Source of the DNA: Streptomyces griseocarneus
GTDB lineage: Bacteria; Actinomycetota; Actinomycetes; Streptomycetales; Streptomycetaceae
DNA: 64,000 bases
Reading direction: 5' to 3'
NCBI GenBank assembly: GCA_003674045.1
Contig: PENC01000008.1
Span: 124,001-188,000 of the forward strand
Positions 16,701 through 23,057 of this stretch are shown here, piece after piece. The translations under genes and the position numbers were made by a program. Positions within the stretch are counted from its first letter, which is position 1, and the number at the start of each line of letters is the position of its first letter. The notes under the pieces were generated by a model, which was not told the origin of the DNA, did not search any database, and was given only the letters and a program-made list of their open reading frames with translations.

Positions 16701-16814
16701 GTGATCCGACGCGCGATCTTCCGATGGGCGGGGCCGATCTACGCGGTGATGATCGTCGCCGCTGTCGCGTTCGTGATCCCCCTCGCGATCATCAGCGATC
16801 CGTACCACGGGTGA
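16701..16814 (+). CDS. 37-residue single-pass membrane peptide
   Basis: Starting at GTG 16701, two bases after the previous stop, the frame encodes a basic start (VIRRAIFRW) and one hydrophobic helix (IYAVMIVAAVAFVIPLAII). The length, single helix and tight spacing suggest a real small membrane protein of the remnant element. Function is unknown, and it could be a chance open frame. Confidence 0.45.
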   Translation: MIRRAIFRWAGPIYAVMIVAAVAFVIPLAIISDPYHG

Positions 16815-16969
16815 ACTCCTGCCCCACTGCCGGATGCGCAGGACTGCGTGTTCCCCGGCAAATCCCCCTGGCAGAGAACGGCAGGGCACAGACCCCCGTC
16901 CGGCTGGTCCTGGGGAGTTTCAGCCGAACGGGTCAGCAAGGGCAAACAACCAACAAGGAGAGTGAAGCG

Positions 16970-17551
16970 ATGACCGCAACACTCGCCCGCCCCGCCCCTG
17001 AGAAGGTAGCGAAGCGGGCCCGAGAGATCCTGTCGGCCATTGAGGCCGACCCCGAGTTCGAGCGCCTGCGCACCGGGTGCGCGAAGTACGACAAGGACTG
17101 GCAGAGCTTCACCGGCTACGCCCTGGTGGACGGCTTCGACGTGGAGAAGGACACCGTTCCCCTCTTCCCTGAGGCACTCCGGGCCATGTCCATCAAGTCG
17201 GCTGTGTACGAGATGACGGGCGACGAGTACGCCGCCGAGGTGCCTGTCTCCATCCCCGTGGACGAGATGATCCACGCTCTTGCCGCTCAGTTCACGGTGC
17301 TCAGCCGCGTCCAGGAGCGCACCGGGATCAAGTTCGTGCACGCCACCGATCGTGAAGAGATCGGCGGTTGGGACTACGGCGACTACACGCACCAGGTGTA
17401 CCGAGCCTCCTGGGGGCCGGTGAACGAGCGGTTCTGGTTCGGCAAGGAGGAGACGGCCGAGCGCAGGGCGGCCGTCATCGCGAAGTACGAGCCGCTGGGC
17501 ATCAAGGACGGGGGGCGGTCATTCGCCCCCGGCTTCGCAACCGCAAGCTAG
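16970..17551 (+). CDS. Hypothetical protein of the integrated remnant
   Basis: A 193-residue soluble protein preceded by an excellent ribosome site (AAGGAG, then ATG 16970). It has helical and acidic stretches (AREILSAIEADPEFERL, PVSIPVDEMIHALAAQFTVL) and an aromatic patch (GGWDYGDYTHQVYRASWG). No conserved domain is recognised. It is followed at once by a CTGGTCACG repeat, and then by a convergent gene. Confidence 0.6.
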   Translation: MTATLARPAPEKVAKRAREILSAIEADPEFERLRTGCAKYDKDWQSFTGYALVDGFDVEKDTVPLFPEALRAMSIKSAVYEMTGDEYAAEVPVSIPVDEMIHALAAQFTVLSRVQERTGIKFVHATDREEIGGWDYGDYTHQVYRASWGPVNERFWFGKEETAERRAAVIAKYEPLGIKDGGRSFAPGFATAS

Positions 17552-17568
17552 CTGGTCACGCAGGCTAG

Positions 17569-17970
17569 TCAGCCAAGGGCCCGGCGCAGCGCCTGGACAA
17601 CATCCACTTCGGGGAACGCCCGAGGGATCTGTTGAACGGCTTGATCGATGAGCTGTTCGAGCACTCCAGGTGCTGCGCTGTGCATCAGGTCGTGCAGGTA
17701 CGGGTCAAGGTCGGTGATGTCGTCCGGCAACCGAAGCTCGGCGACAGGCATGGTGCCTTCGGTTGCGTACTTCCCGGGGGACATCCCGACCTTCTCCGGA
17801 TGCACGCAGACGGGGACGCCTGCCGCCGTATACCTGTGCCCGTCCGATGGGTTGAACGGAAAATCACGTGAGGGGCGTTCGGCCACATCGAACCCTCCGA
17901 GAGGGAAGCGGCGCGATGGGCAGATGCCGCATGCGGGGTGCTCGTCGCTGGTGACGAAAGCCTCGACCAT
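17569..17970 (-). CDS. Hypothetical small protein with Cys-rich N terminus
   Basis: A 133-residue candidate beginning at ATG 17970. It has a short zinc-ribbon-like element (HPACGICPSRRF), a mid-section with VCVHPEKVGMSPG and a helical C terminus (GVLEQLIDQAVQQIPRAFPE). Codon bias favours this frame, but no clear ribosome site precedes the ATG. It is divergent from the integrase remnant. Confidence 0.45.
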   Translation of the reverse strand: MVEAFVTSDEHPACGICPSRRFPLGGFDVAERPSRDFPFNPSDGHRYTAAGVPVCVHPEKVGMSPGKYATEGTMPVAELRLPDDITDLDPYLHDLMHSAAPGVLEQLIDQAVQQIPRAFPEVDVVQALRRALG

Positions 17971-17980
17971 GGCAGTCGAG

Positions 17981-18012
17981 CGTAGCCCCCTGGAGAGATC
18001 CTGGGGGCTACG
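17981..18012. terminator. Hairpin at the integrase truncation point
   Basis: Thirteen-base arms CGTAGCCCCCTGG (17981-17993) and CCTGGGGGCTACG (18000-18012) pair with one mismatch around a 6-nt loop. It sits exactly where the protein-like integrase sequence begins and upstream of the 133-residue gene on the other strand. Confidence 0.6.
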
Positions 18013-18621
18013 CTTCGTTGGTTTGATCGCTCCCTGTGGAGCGTGTACGTCGCCACCGGCGTCCGGCGCAGCGAAGCCCTCGGCATGAAGTGGTCTCTCA
18101 TCAACTGGGACGAGGGCTCCATAGAGCTGGGGTGGGTCGTGGTGGAGGAAGGTAACTCCTACCGGCTGCGGAAGCTCACCAAGGACGGTGACGACAACGC
18201 CGTCATCTACGTCGACCAGTCCGTGATGAACGTCCTCAAGTGGCAGAAGCAGCACCAGGACGCCGAGCGGAAACGGCTCGGGGCCGCCTGGGTGGATCGC
18301 GATCTCGTGTTCGCCCGGGACGGCTTCAAGCTCTACCGGGGCGAGGCCGGAGGCCCGCAGGACCCGGAGAAGGTCTCTGCCCGGTGGCGGACCCTGCGGA
18401 CGCGGCTGAAGTTGCCCGAGAACTTCCGTATCCATGACTGGCGGTACAGCAAGGTGACGAACGATTTAGAGGCCGGGGAGAACCCGGTCGAAGTCTCTGC
18501 GAATGTCCGGCACCATTCGCCGGGCTACACCATGGCCCGGTACGGGCACTCACGAAAGGACGGAGCGCGGAAACTCGCCGCCTCCGGAGTGGGCCGGATC
18601 GGCCTGTCTGCCCTGGTCTAA
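18013..18621 (+). pseudogene. Tyrosine integrase, C-terminal catalytic domain only
   Basis: About 200 residues of a phage/AICE-type tyrosine recombinase survive. The catalytic arginine (ATGVRRSEALGM), HxxR box (HDWRYS), second histidine (VRHHSPG) and tyrosine nucleophile (MARYGHS) are all present. The N-terminal arm-binding and core-binding domains are missing, and an in-frame TAG lies at 17983, so the enzyme should not be functional alone. It runs towards and ends 87 bp from tRNA-Leu, as expected of an integrase beside its att site. Confidence 0.85.
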
Positions 18622-18640
18622 GGGCATGAACGCTGGGCTG

Positions 18641-18661
18641 CTGGTCACGCGGCTGGTCACG
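18641..18661. repeat. Arm-type integrase site candidates, right end
   Basis: Direct copies of CTGGTCACG at 18641-18649 and 18653-18661, matching the pair at the other end of the remnant. Confidence 0.55.
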
Positions 18662-18683
18662 CCGCCGCCCAGAAAACAGAAAA

Positions 18684-18702
18684 ACCCCAGATGAACTGGG
18701 GT
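18684..18702 (-). terminator. tRNA-Leu intrinsic terminator
   Basis: On the minus strand ACCCCAG-TTCAT-CTGGGGT is followed by a T-rich run, seven bases after the encoded CCA. Confidence 0.8.
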
Positions 18703-18708
18703 CTCTGC

Positions 18709-18796
18709 TGGTGTCCGAGGGGGGACTTGAACCCCCACGCCCGATAAAGGGCACTAGCACCTCAAGCTAGCGCGTCTGCCATTCCGCCACCCGGAC
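18709..18796 (-). tRNA. tRNA-Leu (anticodon GAG)
   Basis: Read on the minus strand, the 88-nt gene has a GTCCGGG/CTCGGAC acceptor stem with one G-U pair, a D-arm starting GGCGGAATGGC, anticodon stem CTAGC/GCTAG with loop TTGAGGT (anticodon GAG), a long variable arm typical of class II tRNA-Leu, the T-loop GTTCAAGT and encoded CCA. It is the attachment target of the adjacent integrated remnant. Confidence 0.95.
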
Positions 18797-19031
18797 CGGG
18801 TGATGTCTTCGGGGCCGTTCCCTTTCGGGCCGTTCCCCTTCCGACGAGGAAAACAATACCAAAGATCTGGAGTGCTCGATCACCAGGTCGGACGGGGGCC
18901 GGGGCGCCCCGGCCCGGGCTGATCCGGCCGCGGACGTGACGGCCGTATGTCGCGCGCATTGCGGCCTTGGGCCGGGCGGATCGGAGAGAGAGGATGACGG
19001 GGACCCACACCGCGAACCAGGAGGAGACAGC

Positions 19032-20366
19032 GTGAGCGAGTCGAAGCCGACCGGTACCGCGCCGGGCAGGACCGCCGAGGACGAGGTCGTCGACCTCTGT
19101 CGCGATCTGATCCGGATCGACACCAGCAATTACGGCGACCACTCCGGGCCCGGCGAGCGCGCCGCCGCCGAATACGTGGCGGAAAAGCTCGCCGAGGTCG
19201 GGCTGGAGCCGCAGATCTTCGAGTCCCACAAGGGGCGGGCCTCGACGGTCGCGCGGATCGAGGGCGAGGACCCGTCGCGGCCCGCCCTGCTCATCCACGG
19301 CCACACCGACGTCGTACCGGCGAACGCGGAGGACTGGACCCATCACCCCTTCGCGGGCGAGATCGCGGACGGTTGCCTGTGGGGCCGCGGCGCGGTCGAC
19401 ATGAAGGACATGGACGCGATGACGCTCGCGGTCGTCCGCGAGCGGATGCGCACCGGGCGCAAACCCCCGCGTGACGTCGTCGTCGCCTTCCTCGCCGACG
19501 AGGAGGCGGGCGGCACCTACGGCGCCCGGTTCCTCGTCGACAAGCACCCCGGGCTCTTCGAGGGCGTGACCGAGGCGATCAGCGAGGTCGGCGGCTTCTC
19601 CTTCACCGTCAACGAGAACCTGCGCCTCTACCTCGTCGAGACCGCCCAGAAGGGCATGCACTGGATGCGGCTCACCGTGGACGGGACCGCGGGGCACGGC
19701 TCGATGACCAACAACGACAACGCCATCACCGAGCTGTGCGAGGCGGTCGCCCGGCTGGGGCGGCACGAGTTCCCGGTCCGGGTGACCAAGACCGTCCGGT
19801 CGTTCCTCGACGAGCTGTCCGACGCGCTCGGCACCCCGCTCGACCCGGAGGACATGGAGACGACGCTGGTCAAGCTCGGCGGCATCGCCAAGATGATCGG
19901 CACCACCCTGCGGAACACCGCGGCCCCGACCATGCTCGGCGCGGGGTACAAGGTCAATGTCATCCCCGGCCAGGCCGTCGCGCACGTGGACGGGCGCTTC
20001 CTGCCCGGGTACGAGCAGGAGTTCCTCGCCGACCTCGACCGGATCCTCGGGCCGCGGGTCAGGCGCGAGGACGTCCACGCGGACAAGGCGCTGGAGACGA
20101 GCTTCGACGGCGCTCTCGTCGAGGCCATGCAGAAGGCCCTGCGGGCGGAGGACCCGATCGCGCGGGCCGTGCCGTACATGCTCTCCGGCGGCACCGACGC
20201 CAAGTCCTTCGACGACCTCGGCATCCGGGGCTTCGGTTTCGCGCCGCTGCAGCTCCCGCCGGAGCTGGACTTCGCCGGCATGTTCCACGGCGTGGACGAG
20301 CGAGTACCCGTGGAGGGACTGAAGTTCGGCGTGCGCGTGCTCGACCGTTTCCTGGATGAATGCTGA
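19032..20366 (+). CDS. M20/M25/M40 family metallo-hydrolase
   Basis: A 444-residue zinc peptidase or deacylase of the ArgE/DapE/carboxypeptidase G2 type. Metal ligands are seen in HGHTDVVPA (His, Asp), WGRGAVDMKD (bridging Asp), LADEEAGG (catalytic Glu pair) and a late histidine in AGMFHGVDE. The dimerisation insert spans the middle. Start GTG 19032 follows AGGAGGAGACAGC. Substrates may be dipeptides or N-acyl amino acids. It precedes chpH in the same order as in S. coelicolor (recalled). Confidence 0.88.
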   Translation: MSESKPTGTAPGRTAEDEVVDLCRDLIRIDTSNYGDHSGPGERAAAEYVAEKLAEVGLEPQIFESHKGRASTVARIEGEDPSRPALLIHGHTDVVPANAEDWTHHPFAGEIADGCLWGRGAVDMKDMDAMTLAVVRERMRTGRKPPRDVVVAFLADEEAGGTYGARFLVDKHPGLFEGVTEAISEVGGFSFTVNENLRLYLVETAQKGMHWMRLTVDGTAGHGSMTNNDNAITELCEAVARLGRHEFPVRVTKTVRSFLDELSDALGTPLDPEDMETTLVKLGGIAKMIGTTLRNTAAPTMLGAGYKVNVIPGQAVAHVDGRFLPGYEQEFLADLDRILGPRVRREDVHADKALETSFDGALVEAMQKALRAEDPIARAVPYMLSGGTDAKSFDDLGIRGFGFAPLQLPPELDFAGMFHGVDERVPVEGLKFGVRVLDRFLDEC

Positions 20367-20420
20367 AACCTCGTAAATCCGTTCCGAGTTAACCGAAAAG
20401 TGTGAACGATCATAGGGTTG

Positions 20421-20448
20421 CGTAGCCGTATTACCTCCTCGTCGTTAC
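20421..20448 (+). promoter_or_regulatory. Candidate sigma-BldN promoter of chpH
   Basis: CGTAGC (20421-20426) and CGTTAC (20443-20448) are separated by exactly 16 bp. This resembles the BldN consensus CGTAAC-N16-CGTTGA reported for chaplin and rodlin genes. It lies 52 bp before the chpH start. Confidence 0.6.
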
Positions 20449-20499
20449 AGGTGTGCGGTCCGCGGCTGGGACCGCATTGCCAACAAGGAGGAACCTCCC

Positions 20500-20733
20500 A
20501 TGATCAAGAAGGTTGTCGCCGCCGCGGCTGCCACCGGTGGTCTCGTGCTCGCGGGCGCAGGTCTGGCCGCTGCCGACGGCAACGCGCAGGGTGCCGCCGT
20601 GAAGTCGCCCGGCGTCGTCTCCGGCAACGTGATCCAGGCTCCGGTCGATGTCGCCGCGAACGTCTGCGGCAACTCGATCAGCATCGTCGGTGCGCTGAAC
20701 CCCGCGTTCGGCAACCTGTGCGTCAACGAGTGA
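20500..20733 (+). CDS. chpH: Short chaplin ChpH
   Basis: A 77-residue secreted amyloid-forming surfactant. A Sec signal peptide (MIKKVVAAAAATGGLVLAGA, cleaved near residue 25) precedes one chaplin domain: GAAVKSPGVVSGNVIQAPVD, then NVCGNSISIVGALNPAFGN with the conserved pair of cysteines. ChpH assembles on aerial hyphae and spores and lowers surface tension at the water-air interface. AAGGAGGAACCTCCC is its ribosome site. Adjacent to chpC, as in other streptomycetes, and probably transcribed from the BldN-type promoter just upstream. Confidence 0.93.
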   Translation: MIKKVVAAAAATGGLVLAGAGLAAADGNAQGAAVKSPGVVSGNVIQAPVDVAANVCGNSISIVGALNPAFGNLCVNE

Positions 20734-20763
20734 CGTTCCGTCTCACCCCGTAGGGGCGACACG

Positions 20764-20807
20764 GCGGCTCCGGAGCCATCGCGTACTTGCGCGAACTCCG
20801 GAGCCGC
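20764..20807. terminator. chpH terminator hairpin
   Basis: Perfect 12-bp arms GCGGCTCCGGAG and CTCCGGAGCCGC with a 20-nt loop, 30 bp after the chpH stop. There is no T-run, as is usual in Streptomyces. Confidence 0.65.
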
Positions 20808-20884
20808 TGGACTTTCGACGCGTCGGCGTTCGTATTTCGCCCGCGTCTTCCGCAAGAAGGTCTAGAGAGGCAGAACCAGAACTC

Positions 20885-21868
20885 ATGCGACAGGTCACCA
20901 AGAAGAGTCTGATCAGCGTGGCTGCGGCGACCGGCGTCATCGCGATGACCGGTGGCATCGCCAGCGCGGACTCCGGCGCCCAGGGCGCCGCGGTGAAGTC
21001 CCCGGGCGTCGCGTCCGGCAACACCGTCCAGGTCCCCGTGCACGTTCCCGTGAACGTCTGCGGCAACACCGTGACGGTGATCGGGGCGCTCAACTCCGCC
21101 TCGGGCAACCACTGCTTCAACGGCTCGGTCGGCCACGGCCACCACGGCCACGGGCAGGGCGAGGGGCACGAGGGCCACGGCGACGGGCGGGGCGAGCACG
21201 GCACGGGCGGTCACCACGGCGGCGGGAGCCAGGCCCAGGGCGCGAGCGTCGGCTCGCCGGGCGTGATCTCCGGCAACACCGTGCAGGCCCCCGTGCACGT
21301 CCCGGTCAACGCCTGCGGCAACAGCGTCAACGTCGTCGGCGTCGGCAACTCCGCCGTCGGCAACGACTGCTTCAACGGCGGTCACGAGCACCACGGCACG
21401 GGCAACGGCGGGGAGCACCGTCCGCCGCACGAGCCGGGCAAGCCGGGCGACCACCAGCCCCCGTGCGACGACCACGACCACGGTCACAAGCCGCCGACGG
21501 GCGACCACAACCCGGGCACCCCGGGGGACCACAACCCCGGCAAGCCGGGCGAGCACAACCCGGGCACCCCGGGAGACCACAACCCGGGCACGCCCGGTGA
21601 GCACAACCCCGGTCACCCGGCCGGTCACCAGCCCACCGACACCGGTGCGGTGCACACCACCCCCGCCGGGCACATCACCCCGGCCGGGAGCGTGAGCCAC
21701 GTGCACAAGCAGGCCGGTGTGCTGGCCGCCGCCGGTGCCCCGGCGGCGAAGGCCGCCCAGCTCGCGCACACCGGCGCGGGCCAGCTCGGCATGGCCGGCG
21801 CCGCCAGCGCCGGTCTCCTGCTCGGCGGTGCGGTCATCTACCGCCGCGCGCGTGCCGCGCAGAACTGA
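20885..21868 (+). CDS. chpC: Long chaplin ChpC, cell-wall anchored
   Basis: A 327-residue precursor. It comprises a signal peptide (about 1-28), chaplin domain 1 (about 31-80), a Gly/His-rich spacer, chaplin domain 2 (about 117-163), a low-complexity Pro/Gly/His/Asn spacer made of repeated PGDHNPGTPG-like units (about 170-260), the sortase signal LAHTG near 292, a hydrophobic helix and a basic RRARAAQN tail. Sortase E should attach it to peptidoglycan, where the chaplin domains help recruit the short chaplins. The spacer repeats are prone to length variation. Confidence 0.93.
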   Translation: MRQVTKKSLISVAAATGVIAMTGGIASADSGAQGAAVKSPGVASGNTVQVPVHVPVNVCGNTVTVIGALNSASGNHCFNGSVGHGHHGHGQGEGHEGHGDGRGEHGTGGHHGGGSQAQGASVGSPGVISGNTVQAPVHVPVNACGNSVNVVGVGNSAVGNDCFNGGHEHHGTGNGGEHRPPHEPGKPGDHQPPCDDHDHGHKPPTGDHNPGTPGDHNPGKPGEHNPGTPGDHNPGTPGEHNPGHPAGHQPTDTGAVHTTPAGHITPAGSVSHVHKQAGVLAAAGAPAAKAAQLAHTGAGQLGMAGAASAGLLLGGAVIYRRARAAQN

Positions 21869-21998
21869 GCACCGAGGCAGTACCGGGCACTGAGCGGGAC
21901 ACCCGGTGCCGGGCGCACATCCGGTGCGCCCGGCGCCACACCGCGCACAGCACGGAGCGGGCCCCGCAGCGGCGGGGCCCGCTCCGTTGTGCGGTCCG

Positions 21999-22187
21999 TC
22001 ACCAGGTGGCGCGCACCTGGCGGATGATCCGACGTCTGAGCCGCACCCTGCGGCTGCCGTCGGGGAAGAGACGCAGTCGGTCCAACTCCCAGTGTCCGTA
22101 CTCGGCGTGTTCGGTCAGCAAGCGTGTGGTCGCCCCCCGGGAGACACCCCGTGGCACATACACATCACAGAATTCGTATTCCGGCAT
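21999..22187 (-). CDS. DUF5703-family small protein
   Basis: A 62-residue basic protein (MPEYEFCDVYVPRGVSRGAT, then HAEYGHWELDRLRLFPDGSR and RRRIIRQVRATW). The sequence matches a short protein conserved next to the chaplin locus in streptomycetes (recalled). There are no catalytic motifs. It is divergent from the acidic-tailed gene across 47 bp. Confidence 0.75.
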   Translation of the reverse strand: MPEYEFCDVYVPRGVSRGATTRLLTEHAEYGHWELDRLRLFPDGSRRVRLRRRIIRQVRATW

Positions 22188-22234
22188 CGCATCTATTGTG
22201 CGGGAACGGGCCCGGTGCGGATAGCGTCTGCACT

Positions 22235-23005
22235 ATGTCTGATGCTGCGCAGCCAACCGCTGCCGAGGTACGCGCCGCCGCAGAGGCGGTCAAAGTCGCG
22301 CTGGACCGCCACCTCGACGCCGTCGAACGCCGGTCGGGGGAGGACGACCCGGCTGTCTACGCCGCGTTCAACGAGCTGGCCGCGACAGCCGAGGCGTACG
22401 ACGAGCTGCTCTACGACGCCTACGACGAGGTCACCCCCTTCGAGATCCCGGGCGACGACACCCTCCCGGCGTACGCCGGACCGGAGGAGCCCAACGCGCT
22501 CAGCGTCCTGATCCGCAGGGACTACGCGGTGATCGAGCCGCAGCGGCTGCTCGCACAGGCCCAGCGGGTCGCCGACCTGGATCCCGACGCGGACACCGAC
22601 ACCGGAGGCGCCCCCGGCGGCATGGCGGGAGTCGTCGGCAGCAGTGTGCACGCGGCGCTGGGTGTGCTCTTCGGCGAGTACGAGCCGGACGAGATCGCCT
22701 CCCGGCACAAGGAGTTCGGTCTGGAGGAGGGCGACTCCACGCTCTGGGTCGCCGCGGCCGACACCCCCGCCGAACCGGGGGACTGGCTGGGCGCCCCCTT
22801 CGACCAGGCGGATCCGCAGCGGGTCATCTGCCGCTTCGACGTCAGCGCCGTCTTCGACGAGGAGCCGGACCTCGACGACGACGGCCTTGACGACGGCCTC
22901 GACGATGACGACTCCCTGGACCCCCTCGACGACGACGGGCTGGACGTCGACGGGCTCGATGACGACGACAGCCCGCGTGGCCGCAGGCCCGCCCACGGCC
23001 GCTGA
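22235..23005 (+). CDS. Conserved hypothetical protein with Asp-rich C-terminal tail
   Basis: A 256-residue cytoplasmic protein. The N-terminal ~200 residues are helical and acidic; the last 45 residues are dominated by aspartate in repeated DDDGLDDG-like units, before a short basic end (GRRPAHGR). No domain is recognised. The ATG follows a TTGTGC-N18-GATAGC promoter-like pair closely and no ribosome site is present, so the mRNA may be nearly leaderless. It converges on the RecD-like gene. Confidence 0.7.
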   Translation: MSDAAQPTAAEVRAAAEAVKVALDRHLDAVERRSGEDDPAVYAAFNELAATAEAYDELLYDAYDEVTPFEIPGDDTLPAYAGPEEPNALSVLIRRDYAVIEPQRLLAQAQRVADLDPDADTDTGGAPGGMAGVVGSSVHAALGVLFGEYEPDEIASRHKEFGLEEGDSTLWVAAADTPAEPGDWLGAPFDQADPQRVICRFDVSAVFDEEPDLDDDGLDDGLDDDDSLDPLDDDGLDVDGLDDDDSPRGRRPAHGR

Positions 23006-23057
23006 CCCGCGGCCGTGCGTACGGGGCGGCGTGGCCCCGTACGCACGGCCGGTGCGG

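Larger units (their letters stand above)
15343..18732. mobile_element. Degenerate integrative element in tRNA-Leu
   Basis: A 3.4-kb segment is bounded by direct repeats of the tRNA-Leu 3' end. It carries a truncated tyrosine integrase next to the tRNA, an XRE-type regulator, small genes and CTGGTCACG arm-type repeats near both ends. No replication, transfer or phage structural gene remains. The organisation fits a decayed actinomycete integrative element (pSAM2-like class) or satellite phage. Confidence 0.8.

Noticed and set aside
15343..18732. Active integrative and conjugative element or prophage
   Set aside because: The integrase lacks its N-terminal domains, and no replication, excision, transfer or structural gene is found.
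21480..21640. Repeated units in chpC as an independent DNA repeat or collagen-like gene
   Set aside because: They are in frame within chpC and form its wall-spanning Pro/Gly/His spacer.
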